Of a stretch of DNA of 64,000 nucleotides, positions 1 to 8,841 are shown piece by piece; within the stretch, counting starts at the first letter, position 1, and each line of letters opens with the position of its first letter. Location of the stretch: positions 2,877,001 through 2,941,000 of the forward strand of contig NZ_CP041387.1 in assembly GCF_007005445.1 (NCBI RefSeq). The letters run 5' to 3'. Origin of the DNA: Rhodopseudomonas palustris. Its GTDB lineage: Bacteria; Pseudomonadota; Alphaproteobacteria; Rhizobiales; Xanthobacteraceae. The position numbers and the translations under genes are program-made. Below the pieces are notes generated by a model, which saw only the letters and a list, made by a program, of their open reading frames with translations, did not search any database and was not told where the DNA came from.

Positions 1-889
1 CCATTTCGAACACGCCGGTGGTGAGCCGGTTGATGCGATCGGGGTCGTTGGCTTCGCGCGGATTGTTCGGGTCGAAATCCGGCAGCGACACCATCGCGAC
101 GATCTCGCCGGTGTTGACGTTGGAGACCAGGCCCGACGCCGCCTTGGCGCTGTACTTCTCCTTGGCCTTCAGCAGCTCGTCGCGCAGCGCATGCGTGACG
201 CGGACGTCGAGCGCAAGCTCGACCGGCCGCTGCATCCGGTCGGAGGCGAAGCCGGCGCGGTGCAGGTCGGCGAGACCGTTGTTGTCGAGCCACTTCTCGA
301 TGCCGGCGATGCCCTGGTTGTCGATATTGACCAGACCGATCAGATGCGACACCTCGGCGGCGTTGGGATAGACGCGCTTGTTCTCGCGCAGGAAGCCGAT
401 GCCGGGGATGCCGAGCTTCTTGATCTCGGCCTGCTGACGCGGCGTGATTTCGCGCTTCAGCCAGACGAAGCCCTTCTTCGACGCCAGCCGCTCGCGTACT
501 TCCTGGGTTTCGAGGTCGGGCAGCGTCGCGGTGAGCAGTTCCACCGCCTCGTCCTGATCGATCAGCCGGCGCGGCTCGCCGAACAGCGACGGCGTCTTGA
601 CGTCGGTGGCCAGGATCTGGCCGTTGCGGTCAACGATGTCCGGCCGCGCGGTGGCGACGGCGTCCTGCGACACGCCGCGGCGTGCACCATGACTGTCGCC
701 GAACACAGCGATCGTCGTCAACTTGAACGCGATCACGCCATACACCACGGCGAAGGCGATCATCGCCAGCCCCACCCGGGCACGCGCCTTGGCGTCGCGG
801 TCGACGTCGCGCCCGTAGATCAGGCTGCGGATCAGCCGTTGATGCCAATTGACGTGGTGGCCGACGAGCGGCAGCGAGGGCTCGGTCAC
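1..889 (-). CDS. ftsI: FtsI, septal peptidoglycan transpeptidase (partial, N-terminal half)
   Basis: Penicillin-binding protein 3 cross-links septal peptidoglycan in the periplasm while anchored in the inner membrane. Only the first 296 codons lie in the window; the family is usually about 580 residues, so the catalytic SxxK domain is off the left edge. My translation shows a basic cytoplasmic start, one membrane span near residues 39-62, the segment RPDIVDRNGQILATDV typical of class B PBPs, and the pedestal motif NIDNQGIAGIE. The GTG start (889-887) overlaps the ftsL stop as GTGA, indicating translational coupling in the dcw cluster. Confidence 0.93.
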   Translation of the reverse strand, partial: MTEPSLPLVGHHVNWHQRLIRSLIYGRDVDRDAKARARVGLAMIAFAVVYGVIAFKLTTIAVFGDSHGARRGVSQDAVATARPDIVDRNGQILATDVKTPSLFGEPRRLIDQDEAVELLTATLPDLETQEVRERLASKKGFVWLKREITPRQQAEIKKLGIPGIGFLRENKRVYPNAAEVSHLIGLVNIDNQGIAGIEKWLDNNGLADLHRAGFASDRMQRPVELALDVRVTHALRDELLKAKEKYSAKAASGLVSNVNTGEIVAMVSLPDFDPNNPREANDPDRINRLTTGVFEM

Positions 890-1269
890 TGGGCGGGCTC
901 CGGAGCCGGCAGAGAGCCGGTGACGATGTCGGGATCGATTTTCTCGATCATCGAGGCGATCGGATCGGGAGCGTTGGGGTCGGCGATCGCCGGCGGCCGC
1001 GCAGGAAGGTTCTTGAGTTGATCGAATTGCCGCGCGGTGATCGGCTTCAGCTTGAGATGGCGTGCGGCGATCCCCTGCAGCCGGCCGGGCGCATCGAGCT
1101 GAGCCCATTCGGCGCGCAGCCGGGCGATCGCCTCGCGCTCCTTGCGCAGCTCGGCCTGGATCTGCAGCACCTTCTCGGTGCGCACCGTCGATTCCATCTT
1201 GATCCGGTAGACATAGGCCGCGGCGAACACCAGCATGCCGATCACCAGCACGTGCACGAGCCGCATCAT
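886..1269 (-). CDS. ftsL: FtsL cell division protein
   Basis: A 127-residue bitopic membrane protein that, with FtsB and FtsQ, activates septal wall synthesis. It has a short N-terminus, a membrane helix at about residues 4-22, then a charged coiled coil (about 27-60) and a proline-rich tail. Two consecutive ATGs start it; the first overlaps the end of rsmH (stop at 1266-1268). Sequence identity in this family is low, so the assignment rests on size, topology and position between rsmH and ftsI. Confidence 0.9.
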   Translation of the reverse strand: MMRLVHVLVIGMLVFAAAYVYRIKMESTVRTEKVLQIQAELRKEREAIARLRAEWAQLDAPGRLQGIAARHLKLKPITARQFDQLKNLPARPPAIADPNAPDPIASMIEKIDPDIVTGSLPAPEPAQ

Positions 1270-2264
1270 CGGCCGGCCCTCAGCACGCTGGCGAGGGTCG
1301 GCCATCCCGGCAGATCGCCGGCAGCATGCGCCGGCGCTTCGGTGCGCTCGGCCCCGCGCAGCTTGGCGGAGCGCGCCCGCGGATTGGCGGCGACTTCGGC
1401 ATCGCCGGCGACGATCGGCCGCTTGGCGAGCAACGTGAAGCTCGGCGCCGCCTGCGCGACCTCCGGCAGATGGCGCGAGCCGCCGCCGGTCTTGCTGCGC
1501 TCGGCCAGGAAGGTCTTGACGATGCGATCTTCCAGCGAATGAAACGACACCACCGCGAGCCGGCCGCCCGGCTTCAGGACGCGCTCGGCGGCGTCGAGCG
1601 CCTGATGCAGTTCGTCGAGCTCTTCGTTGACGAAGATCCGCAAGCCCTGGAACGTGCGGGTCGCCGGATGGATCTCGCCGGGCTTGGCACGCACCACCTT
1701 GGCGACGATATCGGCGAGCGCCTTGGTGGTGGTGATCGGCGTTTCGCTGCGCGCCGCCACGATGGCGCGGGCGACGTGGCGCGAATACCGCTCCTCGCCG
1801 AAAATGTAGATGATGTTGGCGAGATCGGTTTCCGAGGCGCGGGCGACCACATCGGCCGCGCTCGGTCCGTCGCGCCCCATCCGCATGTCGAGCGGGCCGT
1901 CGAACCGGAACGAGAAGCCGCGCTCGGCCTGGTCGAGCTGCATCGACGACACGCCGATGTCGATCACCACGCCGTCGACCATCGCGGCGCCCTGCGCGGC
2001 GCAAACGTCGGCCAGATTGGAGAACCGGTCCTGCACCAGCGTCAGCCGGCCGCCCGCTTCAGCGACCAGCCCGGCGCCGCCGACGATCGCGGTCGGATCG
2101 CGGTCGATCGCGATCACTCTGCTGCCGGCGGTCTGCAGAATCAGCCGCGTGTAGCCGCCGGCTCCGAACGTGCCGTCGACATAGACTCCACCGTCGCGCG
2201 GCGCGAGCAGGCCGACCGCCTCGGGCCCGAGCACTGGAACATGGCGCGAGTCGGAATGGCTCAT
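1266..2264 (-). CDS. rsmH: RsmH (MraW), 16S rRNA m4C1402 N4-methyltransferase
   Basis: SAM-dependent enzyme that methylates N4 of C1402 in 16S rRNA. The protein is 332 residues from ATG 2264, beginning [12 protein letters not shown], the usual RsmH start (HxPVL). Visible motifs are [10 protein letters not shown] (SAM loop), [20 protein letters not shown] and [13 protein letters not shown], all hallmarks of the family. The reading frame stays open upstream to 2495, but the added 77 residues look like translated leader. It is the first visible gene of the dcw cluster here; I see no mraZ upstream. Confidence 0.96.
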   Translation of the reverse strand: MSHSDSRHVPVLGPEAVGLLAPRDGGVYVDGTFGAGGYTRLILQTAGSRVIAIDRDPTAIVGGAGLVAEAGGRLTLVQDRFSNLADVCAAQGAAMVDGVVIDIGVSSMQLDQAERGFSFRFDGPLDMRMGRDGPSAADVVARASETDLANIIYIFGEERYSRHVARAIVAARSETPITTTKALADIVAKVVRAKPGEIHPATRTFQGLRIFVNEELDELHQALDAAERVLKPGGRLAVVSFHSLEDRIVKTFLAERSKTGGGSRHLPEVAQAAPSFTLLAKRPIVAGDAEVAANPRARSAKLRGAERTEAPAHAAGDLPGWPTLASVLRAGR

Positions 2265-2838
2265 GCGCGCGCCCCGTCCGCACTGAGGCCGCGTCCGTCC
2301 CGCGTCGCGCGGAGCTCGGTCGGGCTGCTCGTCGGCTTGCTGCAGGGCAATCGGCCCATCGTGCCTCGCCTCGTCCCATTGCGCCGGCCGAGCGCCGCGC
2401 CAGCCGGTCAAGACGACCGACGAACCCGGCGCTCCGCGTGGAATCTGATGGATTACCATCGGCTTATGGGGCGTCACTGGAAATATTGCCGGCAATTTGA
2501 CACCGGCTGTTCACCTCTCAGTAACGGCGCTTACGCTTAAGAAACCGTTGACGGCTGGCGGTCGAAAAGCGGGGGGGAACGCCGCACCCGGCGCGCGCGT
2601 TCTGCTGCGCTGCAGGATGAGGAACCGGGTCTCGTCCACAGAAAATGGCAAAATCGTGAAGACTGCGCGTTGCGGGGAGCGCCGTGGACCAGGATAGTTA
2701 CCGGGATGTTGCAGTCGGCGCAGCGACGCCGTTCTCCTGCCGGTATTGAGTCATCCGATGTTGTCAGGTTCGTTAGCGTCAGCCGGTGCCGAGTCGAAAC
2801 GTCGACGTGCCCTCCCTTTGCCCAAGGGCATCGTGTCC
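2265..2838. other. Divergent intergenic region, rsmH / amidase
   Basis: A 574-base gap that must hold the promoters of the dcw cluster and of the amidase. No MraZ-like reading frame is visible on either strand, although mraZ often precedes rsmH. I could not identify convincing -35/-10 pairs or repeated TGGG-type MraZ boxes. Confidence 0.5.
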
Positions 2839-3624
2839 ATGCAGACCTTCACACCCGACTCGTCGATGGTGTCCGACGTGCTGCCGTCGCCGAACTACGG
2901 CGAGCGGAACAAAGCCCGCCGGCCGGACATGATCGTGCTGCACTACACCGGCATGCCGGACGTCGAAGGCGCGCTGACCCGGCTGTGCAAGGCCGGCACC
3001 GAAGTCTCGGCGCATTACGTCGTGCTCGAAGACGGCCGCATCCTGCAATGCGTGCCGGAATCCAAGCGGGCCTGGCACGCCGGCGTCGCGTCCTGGGCCG
3101 GCGAGGAAGACATCAACTCCTGCTCGATCGGCATCGAGATCATCAACCGCGGCCACGATTGGGGCTATCCGGATTATCCGCTGCGCCAGATCGCGGCGGT
3201 GATCGCGCTGTGCCGCGGCATCATCCTGCGCCGCGACGTGCCGGCGCATCGCATCGTCGGCCATTCCGACGTCGCCCCGGCGCGCAAGAAAGATCCGGGC
3301 GAGAAATTCCCGTGGCGGTCGCTCGCCGCCTCCGGCGTCGGGCTGTGGGTCGAGCCGGCGCGGATTGTGCCCGGGCCGGCATTGAAGCAAGGCACCGAGG
3401 GCGAGGAGGTGCGGCTGATGCAGCAGGCACTGGCCGACTACGGCTACCGCGTCCCGGTCAGCGGCAGCTACGACCACGCCACCGCCGACGTCGTCACCGC
3501 CTTTCAGCGTCACTTCCGCCCCGAGAAGGTCGACGGCATCGCCGACGCCTCGACGCTGGCGACGCTGCACGCGCTGCTCGCACGCCTCCCGGTCGAAGCC
3601 CGCGCCGTCGCCGCGCTCGGCTGA
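2839..3624 (+). CDS. N-acetylmuramoyl-L-alanine amidase, AmpD/AmiD type with PG-binding domain
   Basis: Zinc amidase that cuts the bond between MurNAc and the stem peptide. The 261-residue form has an Amidase_2 domain with the ligand set His35 (LHYTG), His142 (GHSDV) and Asp152 (KDPGEKFPW), then a C-terminal PG_binding_1 domain (about 185-245). No signal peptide is visible, which suggests a cytoplasmic muropeptide recycling role like AmpD. The start is uncertain: the frame is open to a TTG at 2746 and an ATG at 2758; I chose the ATG that begins the recognisable domain. rnpB follows directly. Confidence 0.85.
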   Translation: MQTFTPDSSMVSDVLPSPNYGERNKARRPDMIVLHYTGMPDVEGALTRLCKAGTEVSAHYVVLEDGRILQCVPESKRAWHAGVASWAGEEDINSCSIGIEIINRGHDWGYPDYPLRQIAAVIALCRGIILRRDVPAHRIVGHSDVAPARKKDPGEKFPWRSLAASGVGLWVEPARIVPGPALKQGTEGEEVRLMQQALADYGYRVPVSGSYDHATADVVTAFQRHFRPEKVDGIADASTLATLHALLARLPVEARAVAALG

Positions 3625-3682
3625 TCGTTTGCTCCACGCACTTGCGGCTTGACGATCGCGGCCCGAGCCCGCATGGCTTGCC

Positions 3683-4141
3683 GCGTCAGTCGGCCGGACG
3701 GCCGCTCCCGCTAGGGCCGAAAGGCTGCGGGGGAGGAAAGTCCGGGCTCCATCGACATACGGTGCCGGATAACGTCCGGCGGGGGCGACCCCAGGGAAAG
3801 TGCCACAGAGAACGAACCGCTTCCTCTTTCTTCTCCCTCCCCCGCTTGCGGGGGAGGGTCGGGGTGGGGGCAGTAAGGGTGAAAAGGTGCGGTAAGAGCG
3901 CACCGCGTCGCCGGCAACGGAGACGGCATGGTAAACCCCACCGGGAGCAAAACCGAATAGGGACGGCATCGCGGATAGTTCGCTGCTCGCAGCGATAACT
4001 CCGCAGGGCGATGTCAGGCTCGCCGTCCGGGTAGGTTGCTCGAGGCGCTGTGCAAACAGCGTCCCAGAGGAATGGCCGTCGCGTATCGCATCCGCAAGGA
4101 AGCGGTGCCCTCCAGAACCCGGCTTACAGGCCGGCTGATAC
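3683..4141 (+). ncRNA. rnpB: RNase P RNA (M1 RNA, type A)
   Basis: Catalytic RNA of RNase P, which matures tRNA 5' ends. Landmarks in order: GAGGAAAGTCCGGGCTCC (3733-3750), the GCCACAGAGAA segment, GGTGCGGTAAGAGCGCACCG (P13/P14 region), GGTAAACCCCACCGGGAGCAA and AACCCGGCTTA near the 3' end. Helix P1 is closed by 3683-3695 pairing with 4129-4141. The ends are set from that pairing and may be off by several bases. The P12 arm is enlarged by a palindromic repeat, annotated separately. Confidence 0.95.
3833..3870 (+). repeat. GC-rich palindromic repeat forming the P12 arm of rnpB
   Basis: A stem of CTCCCTCCCCCGC facing GCGGGGGAGGG followed by TCGGGGTGGGGG. The same pattern occurs between thiS and thiG (37478-37528). 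In E. coli rnpB the corresponding position is the distal P12 hairpin, so the repeat has apparently replaced or extended it without touching the catalytic core. Confidence 0.75.
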
Positions 4142-4148
4142 TTATCAT

Positions 4149-4178
4149 GAAGGGCTCGGCGGAAACGCCGGGCCCTTC
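4149..4178 (+). terminator. Hairpin terminator downstream of rnpB
   Basis: Thirteen-base arms (GAAGGGCTCGGCG / CGCCGGGCCCTTC) around a GAAA loop, eight bases after the end of rnpB. There is little U tract, as is common in GC-rich genomes. Confidence 0.65.
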
Positions 4179-4230
4179 GCCACGCCAAAAGCCGAACTCA
4201 CGCGAACACTAGACGATTGATTTAAGAATC

Positions 4231-5640
4231 ATGATCGATCTTGCATTATTTATCATTGAACATTTAAGCCTCGCCGGCCTCACAATCGTGCTCGGCTTAA
4301 TCTTGGATTATGTCAGTACGCCCACGCTCAAGAGGCAAGCTGTTGACTGGCTCAAGAAAGGGACCCTATCCATTCCTCTTCAAGAAATTCTATCCAATTT
4401 TCTTTCTGGCTTTCTATTTCGGATATTGGGGAAGGAGCTTTTCAGCATCCGATTCTTTGTGCGATCCAGCGCACTATCTTGCCTATTCTTCCTCGTTATC
4501 GTCGCACTTCAGTTCGCTTTCCAACGCGAACCATTGAAGCAATTCTCAAACCTCGGCCCTAGCCTATATTTAAGCTGCTTAGCGTTTACAGTCCTCCTCG
4601 CAACGAATTTTGTTATCGACTACATCTCCAATGTGCAGACGATTGTCTTCCTGAGAATGGCCTCCTACAAAGGACGCCCTATCGAAAGCATCGTGGCATT
4701 CTACTCCGACGCCCTGGTAACCTTGGCGATATTCACCTTCTTGTTCCCTGCAGCAATTCTGTTGTGCGCAGAAATACTTCTAGCTTCCAATACTAAGGTA
4801 AAGTTTGCACTGGTAGAAACTTCACCAAAATTCACTCAACTTATTGAGAGCATCGTCCCGAAGCCCATCCACGGGACCTTTAGCGCCGACTTAAACTTGC
4901 ATGCTGTATCGTTCAAGCCGCTCAAGGGCGAGGGAACCAAAGATGACGACATCGAGGCGAAAGGACAGATCTACGTTTACGCAAAGGATCCTGAAGCCGC
5001 CATTTCGGTTGCCTCTCAGCAAATAGTTCGCATCAACAAATCCGCAAGAATACTGAACGAAACACCGTCCAGAATTGAAATTGAAGCAGAAGCCCCAACT
5101 CCGAGACTAACTATCGGACTCTTCAAAGCTCTCTATTACGAAAGCTATCGACGTTCGAACATCACGCGAGATGGATTTCTAGATATAGTATCTCTAGAAC
5201 CAACAAGCCTCTCCGCAGACTCAATCACAAATCAAGCACTGAAGCAGATTGTCGACGGAGTAATGGTTTCGGCCCGATGCATTGACGGCACATGGAAGGA
5301 GATTGAACACCGAACCAAAAACTTTGAGGTGCCGTGCGAATCTTCAGGGGTGGTTCTGGACAATACAATTGAAGGACATCTCTTCACGCTGATGCGCACC
5401 GCATCTTCAGACGCAATTTTCCCGATTACGCCATTCTTCATGACATCATTCACGGCGTGCGCTTTGTACTACGGCGCTATCTTGATGAGTTTCCTTGGCA
5501 TCGTCATACTCCGAAGCGCGTCCAAACTCTCTAAGTCGCAATATTTAGATTTCGAGAATAAGCCCTTCACAATTCTTGGAATGGCTGTATTTCCATTTCT
5601 GCTAATAGTTATTGCCTTGACCCAGCAATTTTTACTGTAG
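4231..5640 (+). CDS. Orphan multi-pass membrane protein of low G+C
   Basis: A 469-residue protein I do not recognise. It has about six hydrophobic spans (roughly 4-26, 80-97, 109-130, 160-184, 404-427 and 446-466) and a large soluble segment (about 190-395) between the fourth and fifth. Codon use is clearly richer in A and T than in every neighbour (many AAT, ATT, TTA, AAA codons), pointing to recent transfer. It sits directly behind rnpB and its terminator and ends eight bases from the convergent emrB homologue. No integrase or partner gene is visible. Confidence 0.8.
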   Translation: MIDLALFIIEHLSLAGLTIVLGLILDYVSTPTLKRQAVDWLKKGTLSIPLQEILSNFLSGFLFRILGKELFSIRFFVRSSALSCLFFLVIVALQFAFQREPLKQFSNLGPSLYLSCLAFTVLLATNFVIDYISNVQTIVFLRMASYKGRPIESIVAFYSDALVTLAIFTFLFPAAILLCAEILLASNTKVKFALVETSPKFTQLIESIVPKPIHGTFSADLNLHAVSFKPLKGEGTKDDDIEAKGQIYVYAKDPEAAISVASQQIVRINKSARILNETPSRIEIEAEAPTPRLTIGLFKALYYESYRRSNITRDGFLDIVSLEPTSLSADSITNQALKQIVDGVMVSARCIDGTWKEIEHRTKNFEVPCESSGVVLDNTIEGHLFTLMRTASSDAIFPITPFFMTSFTACALYYGAILMSFLGIVILRSASKLSKSQYLDFENKPFTILGMAVFPFLLIVIALTQQFLL

Positions 5641-5647
5641 CATCGCC

Positions 5648-7243
5648 TCAATGCCCGTCCCCTGCCGCCGCAGCCATCGGGTTGGCCGGCTTGGCGAGCA
5701 GGAACACCAGCGTGCTGAGTCCGAGGTAGAACACCGTCAGCAGGAAGAAGGCGTCGCCGTAGCTCATCACCACCGCCTGGCGGTGCACGATCGCGGTGAG
5801 CTGTTTCAGCGCCATCATCGAGGCGTCGCCCATGCCCTGGAAGCGCTGGGTGAAGGTGTTGAGCAGTTCGACCGCCTGGGCGTTGCCCCAGGTCACCTTG
5901 TCGTGCAACCGGGAGATGTGGAAGTCGGTGCGGCCGTCGAGCGCGGTGTTGATCAATGCGAGGCCGAGCGCGCCGCCGAGGTTGCGGGTGAGGTTGAACA
6001 GGCCGGAGGCGTTCTTGACCCGGTGCGGCGGCAGCGTGCCGAGCGCGATGTTGTTGACCGGCACCATCGCCATCATCATGCCGACGCCGCGGAAGATCTG
6101 CGGCCACAACAGCTCGTAGAAATCGAAGTCGCGGGTGATCCAGGTCATCTGCCAGGTGCCGCCGGCGAACAGCAACAGGCCGACGGCGATCAGGATGCGC
6201 ATGTCGACCAGCGCCATCAGCCGGCCGACCAGCGGCGCCGACAGGAACATCGCGATGCCGGAGACGAACATCGTCTCGCCGATCATCAGCGCGCTGTAGC
6301 CGCGCACTTCGGCGAGATAGCGCGGATAGATGTAGGTCAGGCCGTACAGCCCGATGCCGACGCAGAACTGGAACATGCAGCCGATCGCAAAATTGCGGTC
6401 GGTGAAGGCGCGGATGTCGACGATCGGCTCGCGCGCGGTCAGCACCCGCCAGAAGAACGCCACCGCCGACACCACGCAGAGGATCGCGAAAATGAAGATC
6501 GACTCGTCGTTAAACCAGTCGTTGCGCGGCCCCTCTTCCAGCACATATTCGAGCGAGCCGAGGAAGCCGGCCATGAAGCCGAGACCCCACCAGTCGAAAT
6601 GATCGAGCAGCTCGTAATGCGGCTCGTCGAAATCGACCAGCGCCAGCACGCCGACGGTGATCAGGATGCCCGGCACGACATTGATGAAGAACAGCCAGTG
6701 CCACGACATCAGGTCGGTGATGTAGCCGCCGACCGTCGGGCCGATGGTCGGCGCCAGCGTCGCGACCAGGCCGATGATCGGACCGACCATGTTGAACTTG
6801 CTGCGCGGGAACACCGTGTAGGCCGAGGCGAACACGGTCGGGATCATGCCGGCGCCGAGAAAGCCCTGGATCGCCCGCCACACGATCATCTCGGCGATCG
6901 ACGAGGTGAACCCGCACATCAGGCTGGCGAAGGTGAAGCCGGCTGCCGAGATCGCGAACAGGTTGCGGGTGCCGAGCGCGCGCGACAGGAAGCCGGACAG
7001 CGGGATCGCGATCACTTCGGCGATCAGATAGGCGGTCTGCACCCACGAGACTTCGGACGACGACGCCGACAGGCCGGCCTGGATTTCCGACAGCGACGCC
7101 GAGACGATCTGGATGTCCAGGATCGCCATGAACATCCCGAACACCATGATCAGGAACGCGATCAGCCGGCTCGCCGGAACGTGCTCCGACGGCTCGGCGG
7201 GCGCTTGGGCTGGTGCTGCGTCAGCGGTGGTCGATGCCGACAT
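5648..7243 (-). CDS. emrB: EmrB/QacA-type MFS drug:H+ antiporter (DHA2, 14 spans)
   Basis: Inner-membrane proton antiporter expected to pair with the adjacent EmrA-like adaptor and an outer-membrane channel. The 531-residue protein shows the DHA2 opening (MVFGMFMAILDIQIVSASL), the motif WVQTAYLIAEVIAIPLSG and motif C-like LVATLAPTIGPTVGGYI. An in-frame TTG at 7249 is possible, but the ATG at 7243 has a GAGGA Shine-Dalgarno about nine bases upstream and is preferred. It follows emrA on the same strand after a 153-base gap containing a palindromic repeat. Confidence 0.92.
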   Translation of the reverse strand: MSASTTADAAPAQAPAEPSEHVPASRLIAFLIMVFGMFMAILDIQIVSASLSEIQAGLSASSSEVSWVQTAYLIAEVIAIPLSGFLSRALGTRNLFAISAAGFTFASLMCGFTSSIAEMIVWRAIQGFLGAGMIPTVFASAYTVFPRSKFNMVGPIIGLVATLAPTIGPTVGGYITDLMSWHWLFFINVVPGILITVGVLALVDFDEPHYELLDHFDWWGLGFMAGFLGSLEYVLEEGPRNDWFNDESIFIFAILCVVSAVAFFWRVLTAREPIVDIRAFTDRNFAIGCMFQFCVGIGLYGLTYIYPRYLAEVRGYSALMIGETMFVSGIAMFLSAPLVGRLMALVDMRILIAVGLLLFAGGTWQMTWITRDFDFYELLWPQIFRGVGMMMAMVPVNNIALGTLPPHRVKNASGLFNLTRNLGGALGLALINTALDGRTDFHISRLHDKVTWGNAQAVELLNTFTQRFQGMGDASMMALKQLTAIVHRQAVVMSYGDAFFLLTVFYLGLSTLVFLLAKPANPMAAAAGDGH

Positions 7244-7277
7244 CGGCAAGTCCTCGGAGGAGTTCGCTCGTCCTCAT

Positions 7278-7368
7278 CGTCATGGCCGGGCTCGTCCCGG
7301 CCATCCACGTCTTTGTTGCAGCGATCTCAGTCGGGCGTGGATGCCCGGCACAAGGCCGGGCATGACGA
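7278..7368. repeat. Long palindromic intergenic repeat (CGTCATGGCCGGG family)
   Basis: Begins CGTCATGGCCGGGCTCGTCC and ends with the near-complement GGCCGGGCATGACGA, so the whole unit can fold into a long hairpin. A full second copy lies at 27199-27290 and a shortened one at 17581-17612. It sits between emrA and emrB within the operon. Confidence 0.8.
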
Positions 7369-7396
7369 ATGGGAGGCGCCCCGGCTGATCGGCCGC

Positions 7397-8662
7397 CTAC
7401 TCGCCCGTCCGGGTGTCGACGTCGACATAGACCGACATGCCGGCGCGCAGCAGGTTCTCGCCCGCCACCTCGGCAGGGACGCGGATACGGACCGGGACAC
7501 GCTGCACGATCTTGGTGAAATTGCCGGTGGCGTTGTCGGGCGGCAGCAGCGTGAACACCTGACCGGCCGCCGGCGACAGGCTGTCGACGACGCCTTCGAT
7601 CTTGCGGCTGGAATAGGCGTCGACCGAGATATTCACCTTCTGCCCCGGCTTCAGCCGGCGGAGCTGGGTTTCCTTGAAGTTGGCGTCGATGTAGACGCCG
7701 TGGAGCGGCACGATGTTGGCCATCCGCTGGCCGGCGTTGATGAAATCGCCGAGATTGACCAGCCGGTTGGAGAACACGCCGCTGACCGGGGCGCGGACCT
7801 GGGTGAAATCGAGGTCGCGCTCGGCCTTGGCCAGCGTGCTCTGCAGCTCGACGAGCTGGGCGCGGGCTTCGGCCTGCTGCGCCCTGGTGACTTCGACGCC
7901 GTCGCGCGCGGCATCATAGGCGGCCTTGGCGGCGGCGACCGATGCGACGGTCTGGTCGCGGCCGGCCTGCGAGGTTTCGAATACCGCGCGCGAGGCGAAG
8001 CCCTTGGTCGACAGCGCCTGCTGGCGATCGAAATCCAGCGCGGCGCGCCTGGCTGCGGCTTCGGCGGATTCGAGCTGCGCCTGGGCCTGCTCCACCGCGC
8101 TCTGCTGCGCGGCGATCTGGCGGCCGATCCGGGCGATGGTGGCTTCCTGGGTGGCGATCTTGGCGCGGGCGGACGCGACCGCGATCTTGTAGTCGCCGTC
8201 GTCGATCCGGAACACCACGTCGCCGGCCTTCACCTCCGAATTGTCGCGCGGCAGGATCGCGGCGAGATGGCCGGAGACGCGGGCGCCGAGCGTGGTGTTG
8301 TTGGCGCGGACGTAAGCGTCGTCGGTGCCGACCATGAAGCGGCCGACCAGCATGTATTGCGTGCCGAAATAACCGAGCGCAGCCAGTGCCGCGATGCCGA
8401 CGCCGATCAGCACGAACTTCTTCTTGTTCGGCGGCTTGGCGGCGGCGGGACGCGCCGGCGGCGCGATCGGCTCGGATTCGGTTTCAGGCTCCGGCGGATC
8501 GGCGAGCTTCAGCGTCGACGGATCTTCCAGCAGCGAGCGCAGCGTCTCGGCTTGCGAAGGCGCGGCGGGCTGGCCCGGATGCGGCACGCCGGGGTTCGGC
8601 GCAGCCTCGCTGCTTCCCGGCTCGGGACGCAGCGCGCGGGCAGCTTGGTCGCGTCCGGACAT
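7397..8662 (-). CDS. emrA: EmrA/HlyD-family membrane fusion protein
   Basis: Periplasmic adaptor for the EmrB-type pump. The 421-residue protein has an 80-residue proline- and acid-rich cytoplasmic N-terminus (longer than in typical EmrA), one membrane span at about 83-104, a biotinyl-lipoyl-like segment (about 120-160), a long alpha-helical hairpin (about 165-270) rich in alanine and glutamine, and the conserved VRAPVSGVFSNRLVNLGDFI. The ATG at 8662 has GGAGAA upstream. It is the first gene of the emrA-emrB unit and is divergent from tetR. Confidence 0.93.
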   Translation of the reverse strand: MSGRDQAARALRPEPGSSEAAPNPGVPHPGQPAAPSQAETLRSLLEDPSTLKLADPPEPETESEPIAPPARPAAAKPPNKKKFVLIGVGIAALAALGYFGTQYMLVGRFMVGTDDAYVRANNTTLGARVSGHLAAILPRDNSEVKAGDVVFRIDDGDYKIAVASARAKIATQEATIARIGRQIAAQQSAVEQAQAQLESAEAAARRAALDFDRQQALSTKGFASRAVFETSQAGRDQTVASVAAAKAAYDAARDGVEVTRAQQAEARAQLVELQSTLAKAERDLDFTQVRAPVSGVFSNRLVNLGDFINAGQRMANIVPLHGVYIDANFKETQLRRLKPGQKVNISVDAYSSRKIEGVVDSLSPAAGQVFTLLPPDNATGNFTKIVQRVPVRIRVPAEVAGENLLRAGMSVYVDVDTRTGE

Positions 8663-8737
8663 CGGATTCTCCTGAACTCAGCTCGCACGACGGAACGCTG
8701 CCGGGAACGGTATCCTAGCAGGAATTCTCATCTATCA

Positions 8738-8758
8738 TTGACCGAACGGTTCGGTCAA
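8738..8758. promoter_or_regulatory. Perfect palindromic operator for the divergent TetR/EmrAB unit
   Basis: Two 10-base arms (TTGACCGAAC and its exact complement) around a single G, centred in the gap between emrA (ATG 8662) and the TetR gene. TetR-family repressors bind such inverted repeats, so this is the likely site controlling both directions. A further TACCATGATG follows closely. Confidence 0.8.
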
Positions 8759-8841
8759 CATACCATGATGCAGTCAGGGTAGCAGGTGTGCGTTTCTGCT
8801 CTCGCCCCTATCCCCGTGATTTTACCAGACAGGCTGAACCA

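Noticed and set aside
5651..8782. A very long plus-strand open frame (over 1000 codons) opposite emrB-emrA
   Set aside because: Its product is rich in Asp, His, Arg and Gln without motifs, as expected when the antisense of a GC-rich gene stays open. The minus strand encodes clear EmrB and EmrA families.
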